From contig NZ_VAWG01000015.1 in NCBI RefSeq assembly GCF_005869875.1, positions 1 through 64,000 on the forward strand: a stretch of DNA of 64,000 nucleotides. Direction: 5' to 3'. The DNA is from Paenibacillus pinistramenti (GTDB taxonomy: Bacteria; Bacillota; Bacilli; Paenibacillales; Paenibacillaceae). The notes under the pieces are model-generated. The model saw nothing but the letters and a program-made list of their open reading frames with translations, ran no database searches and had not been told where the DNA came from. Below are positions 36,245-46,089 of this stretch, in pieces. How positions within the stretch are numbered: the first letter of the stretch is position 1; each line of letters begins with the position of its first letter. The position numbers were made by a program, and so were the translations under genes.

Positions 36245-37099
36245 TTATTCGTAAAATAGCAGCCTCTTCGAATAAGCATTTCGAAAGTCCGTCGGAGTCA
36301 GTCCCACGTGCTTCTTGAATGTCTTCATGAAATGATGCGCGTCTTTATAGCCAAGCTGCAGGGCGACCTCCGTAATATTTTGATTCGTGTCGGTCAGCAG
36401 ATATTTGGCAGCCTCCATCTTCTGGAGCAGCATATGCTGCTTCAGCGTAATTCCGGACAAGCTGGTGAACAGATGGGATAAATATTTTTCGTTATAGCCG
36501 AAATGCTCAGCGACTTCGCTGACTTTAATATTTTCATGGCGCCGGTACTGAATGTAGTCTGAAATGTCGTTGTAGAGCTGGTCCTGCTTGGATTTCTTGC
36601 GGGGCACTTCGCTCATGCTGGACAGCTGGTTATACAGCTCGCACAGAATCACAGTCGCCATATAGTTGTTCAGCGTCTTCTCATTGTACCCTCTCACAGA
36701 GTCCTGGAGCTGCTTCATCATGACGATGATCTTGTCCAGGCTCTTCAGCGTACCCTGCTGGGGGATCATCAGCCTTCCTTCCGTCCTCTCCTGCAGGCTG
36801 GAGGATAGGTCCACTTTGCGCGTCTCGCTGTTCAGGGAGAAGTGCAGCCAATAGAAGCTGCAGGCCGATGCCTTATAACCGTATTGGTTCGTTAGAGGCG
36901 GAAGCAGCAAATACTCCCCTTTGCTCACCGTAAACTGCTGCTGGTCTCCTGCCAGGTACAGCGTCCCCTCCGTCATAATCATCAGCTCATAATCCAGCAG
37001 CAGCCTGCTCAGATGAATCCAGTCCGGACTCGGGGCCTGAAACTTGCCTGTTATCGCCATGGTTACCGGGGAATCCACGATCAGCTCGTAGGCGTTCAT
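36245..37099 (-). CDS. AraC family regulator of the GH127 locus
   Basis: 284 residues. An N-terminal cupin-like sensor domain (about 15-150; SKGEYLLLPPLTNQYGYKA) and a C-terminal double helix-turn-helix (185-284; VSEVAEHFGYNEKYLSHLF, then ITEVALQLGYKDAHHFMKTF). It is divergent from the GH127-ABC operon (226 nt between starts), so it is probably the activator of that operon, with a sugar as effector. ATG 37099 is used; GTG 37114 would overlap its GGTGGTG site. Confidence 0.88.
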   Translation of the reverse strand: MNAYELIVDSPVTMAITGKFQAPSPDWIHLSRLLLDYELMIMTEGTLYLAGDQQQFTVSKGEYLLLPPLTNQYGYKASACSFYWLHFSLNSETRKVDLSSSLQERTEGRLMIPQQGTLKSLDKIIVMMKQLQDSVRGYNEKTLNNYMATVILCELYNQLSSMSEVPRKKSKQDQLYNDISDYIQYRRHENIKVSEVAEHFGYNEKYLSHLFTSLSGITLKQHMLLQKMEAAKYLLTDTNQNITEVALQLGYKDAHHFMKTFKKHVGLTPTDFRNAYSKRLLFYE

Positions 37100-37325
37100 C
37101 TGAAGTAACACCACCTTATCTGACTTTTTGACACCTGATTAGAAATTGATTCCAGTCCGATGCTATTATATTGCCGCTAGAGGCCGTCACATATCTGTAA
37201 CATCTAACCTTTTTACACTTATTCAAACTCCAAGCCATTTACCGTGCAGCTGAAAGGGTCTAAGCTTTACCTATAAGTCAAGCGCGCGCCAGACTTCTCT
37301 CATATTCCAGGATTGGAGCAGAGCA

Positions 37326-40274
37326 ATGAAGCAGACAACATACCGTGTAAGGCCGCTGATGGCTCAGCCTCTGCGGGACTTCAGGATGGATCAGGTCAAA
37401 CTGGAAGACGGCTATCTGTTGAACGCGGAGAGCAAAGAGCATGCCTACTTGAAAAAGCTTAATCCCGACCGCCTGCTTGCCGGGTTTCGGGAAAACCGGG
37501 GATTGGCACCTCGGGCGGTGAAATACCCGGGCTGGGAAAGCAGTGAAATCCGGGGCCACACCCTCGGGCATTATCTGACTGCCTGCTCCCAGGCTTATCA
37601 AAGCTCCAGAGATCCGGAGCTGCTGAGCCGGCTTGAATACCTGATGGAAGAGCTTGCAGACTGCCAATTTGAAAGCGGATACATCTCGGCATTCGAAGAG
37701 CAGCTCTTTGACCATGTGGAAAATGGACGGCCAGCCTGGGTTCCCTGGTATACGATGCACAAGCTGATCGCCGGGTTGACAGCGGTTTATCAGGCAACCC
37801 GCAGTCAGACTGCTTTAACACTAGTTTCAGAGCTGGGCAATTGGGTCTATGACCGCACCTCCCGCTGGGATGAAGCATTGCAAAGCCGTGTCTTGTCCGT
37901 TGAATACGGGGGTATGAACGATTGTTTATATGAATTATACAAGGTAACCCGGGATCACCGCCACCTGTTTGCGGCGCATCAGTTTGATGAGCTGCCGCTG
38001 TTTCACAAGGTTCATGACGGCGAGGCTGTGCTGCAGGGCAAACATGCCAATACGACGATTCCCAAATTTATCGGTGCCCTGAACCGCTACAGGACGCTTG
38101 GAGCAAGCGAGAAGTTTTATCTGGAGACGAGCGAACGGTTCTGGGAGATGGTCGTGAATCATCACAGCTATGTGACGGGCGGCAACAGTGAATGGGAGCA
38201 TTTCGGCGAGCCGGATGTGCTGGATGCGGACCGCACGAATTTCACCTGTGAGACCTGCAACACCTACAACATGCTGAAGCTGACCCGCGAGCTATTCAAG
38301 GTGACCGGAGATGTGAAATATGCACACTTCTATGAAAATACCTTCCTCAACGCGATCATCTCCTCCCAGAATCCGGACACCGGAATGACCATGTATTTCC
38401 AGCCGATGGCTACCGGATATTTCAAGGTGTACAGTTCTCCGTTCGAGCATTTCTGGTGCTGCACCGGTACGGGCATGGAGAGCTTCTCCAAGCTGAACGA
38501 CAGCCTGTATTTCCATAATGGCCAAGACAGAATTTATGTAACTCAATATTTCAGCTCCACCCTTTATTTGGACCCGGAAAAGGATTCGGCTGAACTTTCG
38601 GCTAAAGTTTCCGCTCAAGCTATTGCCGAAGACTTCGCTGAAGCTATTGCTGAAGTCTCCGCTGAAGCCCAGAAAGCTCAGCCGCTGTCCGCCTCCAGGC
38701 TCCTGCTCCGGCAGCGCTCCAGTCTGCCGGAGCAGGACACCGTGGAATTTGAAATCGGCATTCCGGACCAGGTGCCGCGCAAGCTGGATCTGTGCCTGCG
38801 GATTCCGGACTGGATTGCCGGAGATGCAGAGATCAGGGTAAACGGGGCTCAATATGGGTCTCTAAACGGATCTCTAAACGGGTCTCTAAACGAATATAAT
38901 CAGGCGGGCCAAATCCATAACGGCTGGCTGAGTGTGAACCGGATGTGGTGCGACGGCGACCGGCTTCAACTCCGGCTGCCGATGGCTGTCCGCGCCCACA
39001 CACTTCCGGATGCGCCGCATGCTGCCGCATTCCGCTGCGGGCCGGTTGTGCTCAGCGCAGCGCTCGGTTCCGAGCAAATGGAGCTGTCCGCAACCGGCGT
39101 CAACGTCAGCGTTCCGACGCGAAGCATGCGGATAAAGGACTTTCTCGTTCTGCAAGAGACGTCGCCTCAGAAGTGGCTAGAGAACATTGAGCACAATCTT
39201 ATTCGTGCTGAGGATGGCGGAGAAGACGAACACAGGGATGTCAGCGGCGGCCGGCAGATCAGCCGGAATGAAGCGCCAGCCGGTGCCGGCTCTGCCGGGA
39301 AGCTCGCTTTCAAGCTGAGGGGAACCGATGAAGACAGCCGGCTGGTCTTCACTCCCCATTACAAGCAGCACCAGCAGCGTTACGGCATCTATTGGCGCAT
39401 TGTTGAAGGAGATTCACCTGAGCTGCAGCGGCATCTGGTGCAAGCCAAGCTGGACCGCCGTACTGCCTCAGCAACCCTTGACAGTCTTCGGGTAGCGAAT
39501 GACCAGTATGAGCTGGAGCATCGCATTCAGGGTGAGAAGACGTTTACGGGCAGCTGGGACGGCTACAGCTTCAGGCGGATTGCACCCGGCGGCTGGTTCA
39601 GCTATGAGCTCGGCGTACAGCCGGATTCGGACAATTGGCTCTCGGTATTATGCTTTACCGGTTGGAGCAGCTCGGTTCCAATAGTGAAAATGGACGGGAC
39701 TGAGCTCAAGTCTGTCGCTCCCTCCGCTTCTTCTGCCGATGATCTGCACCTGCTGCTGGAAGCCGGCCTGTTCGGACAGCCAGAGGGCAGCGGTGCCGGC
39801 CAGAAGGCGAAGAAGGCTGGCCGGCTATTTTTCGAGCAGCTTTATTTGATTCCCGCAAATGCTGTTCAAGGCCGTGACAAGGTTGAACTCCGGTTTGAAT
39901 CCACCGGAGACAACGGCTCTGTCTATGACATTCTTCGGACCATGCGTCCCTTCCGGACAAATGCGGAGCTTGCGGCGCTGTCCTTCAATCAGGGAGAACT
40001 GACGCCTGCCTTTCATCCGGCTGTTACCGAGTATACGCTGTCGATCCCGCCACAGAGCGGATCCAGCGCCGAGCTCTCTATGCTCACCGCTCCTGCTGAC
40101 TCTAACGGGCTGGTGCTTGTGGACGGGGTTCTGATCGACGAATCGCTGCCGCGGGTTATCCGGCTGCAAGGCAGCAGCCTTGAAACCGTGCTGCGTGTCA
40201 CGGTCAAGGCTGAAGACTTGAGTGCGGAGTGCACTTACCAAATTGCGGTCAGGCAAGATTCAGGAAGAGGATGA
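37326..40274 (+). CDS. GH127-family beta-L-arabinofuranosidase-like enzyme with C-terminal beta-sandwich
   Basis: 982 residues. The GH127 (alpha/alpha)6 core occupies about 1-600. Compared with Bifidobacterium HypBA1, the zinc and catalytic residues are present: Glu295 (HFGEPD), Glu309 and Cys311 (CETC), Cys378-Cys379 (CCTGTG; Cys378 the likely nucleophile). An Ala/Glu-rich insertion lies at about 420-450 and a GSLNGSLNGSLN repeat at about 515. The end (about 885-982) looks like a cadherin-like beta-sandwich domain. There is no signal peptide, so it acts on imported oligosaccharides. It is the first gene of the operon; the 40-nt gap to the binding-protein gene implies co-transcription. Confidence 0.87.
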   Translation: MKQTTYRVRPLMAQPLRDFRMDQVKLEDGYLLNAESKEHAYLKKLNPDRLLAGFRENRGLAPRAVKYPGWESSEIRGHTLGHYLTACSQAYQSSRDPELLSRLEYLMEELADCQFESGYISAFEEQLFDHVENGRPAWVPWYTMHKLIAGLTAVYQATRSQTALTLVSELGNWVYDRTSRWDEALQSRVLSVEYGGMNDCLYELYKVTRDHRHLFAAHQFDELPLFHKVHDGEAVLQGKHANTTIPKFIGALNRYRTLGASEKFYLETSERFWEMVVNHHSYVTGGNSEWEHFGEPDVLDADRTNFTCETCNTYNMLKLTRELFKVTGDVKYAHFYENTFLNAIISSQNPDTGMTMYFQPMATGYFKVYSSPFEHFWCCTGTGMESFSKLNDSLYFHNGQDRIYVTQYFSSTLYLDPEKDSAELSAKVSAQAIAEDFAEAIAEVSAEAQKAQPLSASRLLLRQRSSLPEQDTVEFEIGIPDQVPRKLDLCLRIPDWIAGDAEIRVNGAQYGSLNGSLNGSLNEYNQAGQIHNGWLSVNRMWCDGDRLQLRLPMAVRAHTLPDAPHAAAFRCGPVVLSAALGSEQMELSATGVNVSVPTRSMRIKDFLVLQETSPQKWLENIEHNLIRAEDGGEDEHRDVSGGRQISRNEAPAGAGSAGKLAFKLRGTDEDSRLVFTPHYKQHQQRYGIYWRIVEGDSPELQRHLVQAKLDRRTASATLDSLRVANDQYELEHRIQGEKTFTGSWDGYSFRRIAPGGWFSYELGVQPDSDNWLSVLCFTGWSSSVPIVKMDGTELKSVAPSASSADDLHLLLEAGLFGQPEGSGAGQKAKKAGRLFFEQLYLIPANAVQGRDKVELRFESTGDNGSVYDILRTMRPFRTNAELAALSFNQGELTPAFHPAVTEYTLSIPPQSGSSAELSMLTAPADSNGLVLVDGVLIDESLPRVIRLQGSSLETVLRVTVKAEDLSAECTYQIAVRQDSGRG

Positions 40275-40313
40275 TTCTTCATCAAATATGTATATAAAAC
40301 GGAGGGGCGTTAT

Positions 40314-41954
40314 ATGAAAAAATGGTTGAGTGCCGGTCTCGTATTGTGTCTAAGCACGGCAATTCTGTCTGCCTGCGGCGGAGGCAATTTGGAAAATGAC
40401 AGCGCTGCCAGCAGCACCGGCAGCAGCGGGAGCACCGCTGCAAGCGGTAAAGTGAAATTGACCGCCATTATTACGAAGCATCCGTTGACCCAGGAGCTGT
40501 CCAAGATGAAATGGCTGCAGGAGGCCGAAGAACGCGCCGGTGTCGAAATCGAATGGCAGGAAGTTACGGCGGACTGGGATCAGAAGAAAGGCGCCCTGCT
40601 GGCAGGCGGGGATGTTCCTGATCTGATTGTTGGGCCGAATGCCATTACAGACGCCGATTACGCGCAGTTCCCGGGCTTGTTCCAGGATCTCAGCGAGCTG
40701 ATTCAGAAGGATGCCCCTAACGTGCAGGCAATGTTCACTGCCAAGCCGGAAACCAAGGTTATTGCCACCCAGACGGACGGCAAAATCTACGGCCTGCCGA
40801 AATACCAGCGGTTCTGGCCGGAGACGACCACGCGGCAGTTTATCAACCAGAAATGGCTGGATAATCTGGGTCTGACAATGCCGACCACCTGGGATGAGCT
40901 TTATAATGTCCTGGTAGCCTTCAAGGATAAGGACGCGAACGGCAACGGCGATGCGAATGACGAAATCCCGATGGATTTTGCCCCGACCGGAACGGTAGCT
41001 TTCGGCGCCTTTATGCCGACCGTGCTGCTTGGCAGTGAAGGCATTACCCTGACTGATAACAGCGGCTTCGGCTATTTTGTCGAGGACGGCAAGGTCAAGA
41101 ACTTCTTCTCTGATGAACGCTACAAGGAGCTGGTTGAATTCCTGAACAAATGCTACAGCGCCGGCCTGATCAATCCGGAAGTGTTCACACAGGACTATAC
41201 AAAATATCAGTCCGTCGCGCGCGGCAGCGGAGATACGGCTAAGGTCGGGTTCACCTGGGGCTGGGAAGTCACAGACCGCTTCGGCAACACGCTGGCTCCG
41301 CAGTATACTTCCATGTCTCCTCTGAAAGTATCGGCGGATTCTACAGCCAAGCTCTCCTGGTCTTATGATTACAATTCGCTCAATTACGGCGTCAACATGG
41401 TGACCATGTCCGCCAAGAGCAAGCATAAGGACGAAGCGATGAAATTCATCAACGAGCTCTATGATCCGAAGGTGAGCATGCAGGTGCTGTTCGGTTCGAT
41501 GGACACGAACATCAAGGATAACGGCGACGGCTCCTACAGCATCCTTCCTCCTTCCGATACTGCGATGGACCCTGGCACCTGGAAGTGGACGTCCACTTGG
41601 GCGGACAACGGTCCGATGTACATTTCCGATGACCTGAAGCTCACCCTCGGCACTGACATGCAGTCTGTCGGCAAGCAGACAGAGCCGCTGAAAGCCGCAC
41701 TGGACAGCATTAACAAAGACACCGAGGTGCTTCCGAGCATGTTCATCAAATACACCTCCGCCGACAACAGCACCATGGCGCTGAACAACACCAACCTGAT
41801 GTCCCTCGCCCTCGCCAAATGGTCGCAGTGGATCACCAAAGGCGGCATCGACAAAGAATGGGACGGCTATGTGAAGGACATTCAGCGCACCGGCGTTGAG
41901 CAGAATATCGAAATTATGCAGAAATATTATGACGATTATAAGAGCAAACAGTAA
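40314..41954 (+). CDS. Sugar-binding lipoprotein of an LplA-type ABC transporter
   Basis: 546 residues. The signal ends LSAC (Cys21) and is followed by a Ser/Gly-rich linker. The rest is a family 1 extracellular binding protein of the LplA/YtcQ type (KHPLTQELSKMKWLQEAEER, then DVPDLIVGPNAITDADY). It delivers oligosaccharides to the two permeases encoded downstream. It is flanked by GH127 genes, so the ligand may be an arabinofuranosyl oligosaccharide (inference). No ATPase gene is present; such systems share a common MsmX-type ATPase. Confidence 0.9.
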   Translation: MKKWLSAGLVLCLSTAILSACGGGNLENDSAASSTGSSGSTAASGKVKLTAIITKHPLTQELSKMKWLQEAEERAGVEIEWQEVTADWDQKKGALLAGGDVPDLIVGPNAITDADYAQFPGLFQDLSELIQKDAPNVQAMFTAKPETKVIATQTDGKIYGLPKYQRFWPETTTRQFINQKWLDNLGLTMPTTWDELYNVLVAFKDKDANGNGDANDEIPMDFAPTGTVAFGAFMPTVLLGSEGITLTDNSGFGYFVEDGKVKNFFSDERYKELVEFLNKCYSAGLINPEVFTQDYTKYQSVARGSGDTAKVGFTWGWEVTDRFGNTLAPQYTSMSPLKVSADSTAKLSWSYDYNSLNYGVNMVTMSAKSKHKDEAMKFINELYDPKVSMQVLFGSMDTNIKDNGDGSYSILPPSDTAMDPGTWKWTSTWADNGPMYISDDLKLTLGTDMQSVGKQTEPLKAALDSINKDTEVLPSMFIKYTSADNSTMALNNTNLMSLALAKWSQWITKGGIDKEWDGYVKDIQRTGVEQNIEIMQKYYDDYKSKQ

Positions 41955-42090
41955 GCTTCCCATGCCGCTTGGATCCTATCCAGGCAGGCCGGAATGAGGT
42001 TTCCTGACGTTGATTCATGACTGGAGAATGTTGATTGTTGATCTTTGATCTTTAATTGTTAATTGTTGACTCCCTAAAAAACTTCCTTCC

Positions 42091-42169
42091 GGAGGGATTT
42101 CCGCCCTGCCCAATCTTCACGTCACCAAGAAACAAGGCAGCTTCCCGCAAGCAAGGCGGAAATCTCTTC
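42091..42169 (+). promoter_or_regulatory. Intercistronic hairpin after the binding-protein gene
   Basis: A 15-bp stem with two G-U pairs (42091-42105 with 42155-42169) and a 49-nt loop. There is no T run, so it is not a terminator; it probably protects the upstream mRNA or limits downstream expression. The 240-nt gap also has imperfect GTTGATT/TTAATTG repeats at about 42030-42070. Confidence 0.5.
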
Positions 42170-42194
42170 TCCGGCTGTAAAGGAGCGAAGGCTA

Positions 42195-43151
42195 ATGGTT
42201 CCCGAATCCAAGCATTCCGAAGCCCCTCTTGTCCTGAAAGCCAGGAAAGAAACTGTGCTGAACACCTTCAGACGCGATTACCAGCTGTGGCTCATGATCT
42301 TACCGGCCATCATCGTCATCTTTATATTCAACTATATTCCGATGTACGGCATTCAGCTGGCCTTCCGGGATTATGACTTTACCAAAGGCCTGACAGGCGG
42401 CGCCTGGCGCGGCTTTGATTATTTTAAACAATTTTTTGACAGCTATATGTTCGGAGACCTGATGAAGAATACGGTGGTAATCAGCCTGACCACCATCCTT
42501 CTGAGCTTTCCGGCTCCCATCATCCTCGCCCTGCTCATCAACCAGCTCCGCTGGAAGCGGGCGAAGAAGGCGCTCCAGACTACCGTTTATCTGCCGCATT
42601 TTATTTCGATCGTGGTTATGGTCGGTTTGCTGAACGTGCTGCTCTCCCCGAACTCGGGCATTATTGGTCATCTTCTGACCTCGATGGGACTCGGCGATGT
42701 CAATCTGCTCGGCTCGACCAAAACCTTTGTGCCGGTATATGTCATATCAGACATCTGGCAGCACTGCGGCTGGAACAGCATTATCTACCTGGCCGCCTTG
42801 TCGACCGTTGATCCGCAGCTGTATGACTCTGCCAAGATGGACGGCGCCAGCCGCTGGCAGACGATCCGCTATGTCGATCTGCCCGCAATCGTCCCGACCA
42901 TCATCATTCTGTTCGTACTGAGCATGGGCAATGTGCTGAGCACCGGCTTCGAGAAGGTCTTCCTGATGCAGAATCCGCTGAACCTTCCGGTTTCGGAGGT
43001 TATCGCCACTTATGTATACAAAATCGGGATTATCAGCAACCAGTTCAGCTACTCGGCTGCAATCGGCCTGTTCAATACCGTCATCAACTTTATTTTTCTG
43101 TATGCCATGAACGCCTTTACGCGAAAATCTTCCGACATCAGCTTGTGGTAA
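42195..43151 (+). CDS. ABC sugar permease, LplB type
   Basis: 318 residues with six membrane segments and the EAA loop (LYDSAKMDGASRWQTIRYVD). The N-terminal segment and DYDFTKG region match LplB/YtcP-like permeases. It forms the channel with the next gene product. AGGAG lies upstream of ATG 42195. Confidence 0.92.
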   Translation: MVPESKHSEAPLVLKARKETVLNTFRRDYQLWLMILPAIIVIFIFNYIPMYGIQLAFRDYDFTKGLTGGAWRGFDYFKQFFDSYMFGDLMKNTVVISLTTILLSFPAPIILALLINQLRWKRAKKALQTTVYLPHFISIVVMVGLLNVLLSPNSGIIGHLLTSMGLGDVNLLGSTKTFVPVYVISDIWQHCGWNSIIYLAALSTVDPQLYDSAKMDGASRWQTIRYVDLPAIVPTIIILFVLSMGNVLSTGFEKVFLMQNPLNLPVSEVIATYVYKIGIISNQFSYSAAIGLFNTVINFIFLYAMNAFTRKSSDISLW

Positions 43152-43202
43152 CCGTAATTGTCACCCCTGCCTGAAGCCGTATCCCTTGGAGGTGTGCCCT
43201 GA

Positions 43203-44099
43203 ATGAATCCGACCTATGGCAAAAATCTCAATGACCGGGCGGCGGACGCGGTCATTGTTCTGCTCAGCGTGCTGGTGTTTCTGATCATCGCTTACCCGCT
43301 TTATTTCGTCATCATCGCTTCTGTAAGCGATTCAACGCTGGTATCCACCGGCCAGGTGACGCTGTACCCGAAGAACATCAGTTTCTTCGGTTATAAGGAA
43401 ATTTTTCATGATTCTCGAATTTGGACCGGGTACAAGAACACGCTGATCTACACGCTGCTCGGCACCTTAGTCAATCTGCTGTTTACACTGCCGGCCGCTT
43501 ACGTATTGTCCAGACATGAATTCCGGGCGAGACGGGTGATCATGTTCCTGTTTGTCGTAACGCTGTTCTTCAGCGGCGGTCTGATTCCAACTTATCTGCT
43601 TATGAAGGACCTGCATTTGACCAACTCAATGTGGGTATTTATCCTGCCGTTCAGCGTCAACGTCTACAACCTGATTATTGCACGCTCATTCTTCGAGCAC
43701 TCGCTACCTAAAGAGCTGTATGAAGCGGCGTCTATGGACGGCTGCAGCCATTTTACCTTCTTCGTCAAAGTTGCCCTGCCTCTGTCCAAAGCCGTTGTGT
43801 CCGTTATCGCCTTGTATTACCTGGTTGCGCATTGGAACGACTTCTTTACCGGGCTGATCTACATCCGCAGCAATGATCTGCAGCCGCTGCAAATTGTACT
43901 GCGTGATATCTTGCTCTCCAACCAGGTATTCTCACAGGGGGCGGGCGCGGGCGGAGCCGCCGGCGGTTATGCCCAGCAGTACGCGGATCAGGTCAAATAT
44001 GCCGTCATTATTGTCTCCACCCTGCCGATCCTGATCGTCTATCCGTTTATTCAGAAGTATTTTGAGAAAGGGGTAATGATCGGTTCGGTCAAAGGCTGA
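43203..44099 (+). CDS. ABC sugar permease, LplC/YtcP type
   Basis: 298 residues with six membrane segments and EAA loop (LYEAASMDGCSHFTFFVKVA). The C-terminus is GVMIGSVKG, typical of LplC/YtcP. GGAGG lies upstream of ATG. It pairs with the preceding permease; a shared ATPase must be encoded elsewhere. Confidence 0.92.
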   Translation: MNPTYGKNLNDRAADAVIVLLSVLVFLIIAYPLYFVIIASVSDSTLVSTGQVTLYPKNISFFGYKEIFHDSRIWTGYKNTLIYTLLGTLVNLLFTLPAAYVLSRHEFRARRVIMFLFVVTLFFSGGLIPTYLLMKDLHLTNSMWVFILPFSVNVYNLIIARSFFEHSLPKELYEAASMDGCSHFTFFVKVALPLSKAVVSVIALYYLVAHWNDFFTGLIYIRSNDLQPLQIVLRDILLSNQVFSQGAGAGGAAGGYAQQYADQVKYAVIIVSTLPILIVYPFIQKYFEKGVMIGSVKG

Positions 44100-44157
44100 T
44101 TCGCTGTCCATAACGGGCAGCCTCATCAGTGGGCTAAATCAGTTCGGGAGGCGTTAG

Positions 44158-46077
44158 ATGATGGAATCTGCAGTAAACCTTGGATTCAAAGGATTAGAAG
44201 GCTTCGGCTATGACAGCGTTCAGCTTAAGGACAGCCACTGGAAGCAGCAGCGCGACGAAACGATTGAGCTTTATTTGAATATTCCGGATGATGAGCTGCT
44301 TCATTTATTCCGGGTGAAGGCCGGCCTGCCCTCTTCTGTGAACGGATTGACAGGCTGGTACGGCTCAAATGCGAATACCTTTGGCCAGAAGCTGGGCGCC
44401 TTCGCCAAGCTTTACCGGGTGACCGGGGATCAGCGGCTGAAAGAGAAAGCCCTCCATTTGGCGGAAGAATGGATGAAATGCGCAGAGACTTCAGAGCTGC
44501 TGTACGAGCACGATACTTATGTATTTGATAAGCTTCTGGGCGGATTTCTCGATCTGGTAGAGTTTCTCGATTGCCGCGCTTTGCTGCCCCACTTGCTCCA
44601 GCTGACCCGCGCTGCCGACGCCCGCTTCAAGAAGGACATCAAACGCGACGGCCTGCAGGACCATGAATTATGGCATAACCAGATGATCGAATGGTACACC
44701 CTTCCGGAGAACCTGTACCGTGCCTGGCAGCTGACCGGGGAACCGCTGTACAAATCGTTTGCCGAGCAGTGGGATTATGATTATTTCTGGAACAAGCTGA
44801 ACAGCCGGGATTTCAGGATTGGGCCCCGTCATGCCTACAGCCATGTAAACAGCCTTTCCAGCGCTGCCCGGGCCTATGAAGCAACGGGTGACGAGCGGTA
44901 TCTGACCGCGATGACCGCCGCTTATGACGAGATTACGAGCCATCACATCTTCGCAACCGGAGGATATGGCCCTGCGGAGTGCTTGTTCCCCGACAAGGAG
45001 GGTTATCTGGGGGATTCACTGAAATCGACCTGGGACCCGACGCTCGGCAGCTTGACGTATACCAATTTCGGCGGCTCGGAGGTCACGAGGAACGACACTT
45101 GGGGAAGCTGCGAGGTATCCTGCTGCGCTTGGGCGGTCTTCAAATACTGCAACTATCTGCTGAAGCTGACCGGTGAGGCCAAATATGGGGACTGGGCAGA
45201 GAAAATGCTGATCAACGGCACCGGCGGCCAGCTGCCGGTTCACCCGGATGGCAAAGTCATGTATTATGCCGATTACTTCCTGGACGGCGGGCTGAAATCC
45301 GTGGAGGACCGCAGGCTGCAGGAGAATGGCGAAGCCTTTGAATGGCAGTGCTGCACCGGCACCTTCCCGCAGGATGTGGCGGAATACGCCAACATGCTGT
45401 ATTACCGGGATCAGGATGGGCTGTATATCAGCCAGTACCTGCCTTCAACCGTTACCTGGACACAGGGCAGCTCTCTGCTCGCCTTGGAAAATCATTCGGA
45501 TTACCCGGATACCAGCCGGATCCGGCTGCGGCTCGCCGTGATGGAGAACCTTAATCATCCCAGCGATGATTCGTCCAGCCAGACAGCTCCCTCTCCCTCC
45601 GCCAGCCGGCAGGAATCCTCCGGACCCCGGTGCTCTTTCCGGCTTCGTCTGCGGGTGCCGTCCTGGGCAGACGGCGCCAACACGATTAGCGTGAACGGAA
45701 TCCGCCAGTCCATCGCCTGCAGCCCTGGTGAGTGGGCTGAAATCGACCGGGTCTGGCATGACGGCGATGTGGTGGAGGCCGATTTCCCGTATCGTCTTTA
45801 TTTTACTCCCGTAGATGAACAAAATCCCGGCATCGCTGCCTTAAGCTTCGGGCCGCTGGTGCTGACTGCCGACAAGATGACGCTGTTCGAAGGCGAGATT
45901 GACCGGCCGGCCGAGTGGATCCATCCTGTTCCCGGCCAGCCGCTGACGTTCATGACTCTTCCCGGGCATGTGCGGCCGTATGCGCACCTGACCCGCACTT
46001 TCACTCCATACTACAAGGTAGGAGAAATGGAGTGGTACTATATGTACAACCGAATTGCCCCGCCGGAGAATCGTTAA
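44158..46077 (+). CDS. Second GH127-like glycosidase with altered zinc motif
   Basis: 639 residues (ATG 44161 also possible). It has the DUF1680/GH127 fold: FKGLEGFGYDSVQLKDSHW start, GGYGPAECLFP (Glu274), CEVSCCAW (Cys318, Glu319, Cys322, Cys323) and CCTGT (Cys398-Cys399). In the first enzyme the zinc motif is Glu-Thr-Cys; here Glu and Cys are one residue further apart (Glu-Val-Ser-Cys). The metal site may be rearranged or use Cys323. It has a Ser/Pro-rich insertion near 470-490. There is no signal peptide. It is the last gene of the operon and ends at a terminator. Confidence 0.78.
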   Translation: MMESAVNLGFKGLEGFGYDSVQLKDSHWKQQRDETIELYLNIPDDELLHLFRVKAGLPSSVNGLTGWYGSNANTFGQKLGAFAKLYRVTGDQRLKEKALHLAEEWMKCAETSELLYEHDTYVFDKLLGGFLDLVEFLDCRALLPHLLQLTRAADARFKKDIKRDGLQDHELWHNQMIEWYTLPENLYRAWQLTGEPLYKSFAEQWDYDYFWNKLNSRDFRIGPRHAYSHVNSLSSAARAYEATGDERYLTAMTAAYDEITSHHIFATGGYGPAECLFPDKEGYLGDSLKSTWDPTLGSLTYTNFGGSEVTRNDTWGSCEVSCCAWAVFKYCNYLLKLTGEAKYGDWAEKMLINGTGGQLPVHPDGKVMYYADYFLDGGLKSVEDRRLQENGEAFEWQCCTGTFPQDVAEYANMLYYRDQDGLYISQYLPSTVTWTQGSSLLALENHSDYPDTSRIRLRLAVMENLNHPSDDSSSQTAPSPSASRQESSGPRCSFRLRLRVPSWADGANTISVNGIRQSIACSPGEWAEIDRVWHDGDVVEADFPYRLYFTPVDEQNPGIAALSFGPLVLTADKMTLFEGEIDRPAEWIHPVPGQPLTFMTLPGHVRPYAHLTRTFTPYYKVGEMEWYYMYNRIAPPENR

Positions 46078-46089
46078 GCTCATTACAAA

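Noticed and set aside
40350-41963. Long open frame (537 codons) on the minus strand opposite the sugar-binding lipoprotein gene
   Set aside because: It is a shadow of the real plus-strand gene, which has a lipoprotein signal, binding-protein motifs and a ribosome site. The antisense frame has none and is an effect of codon bias.
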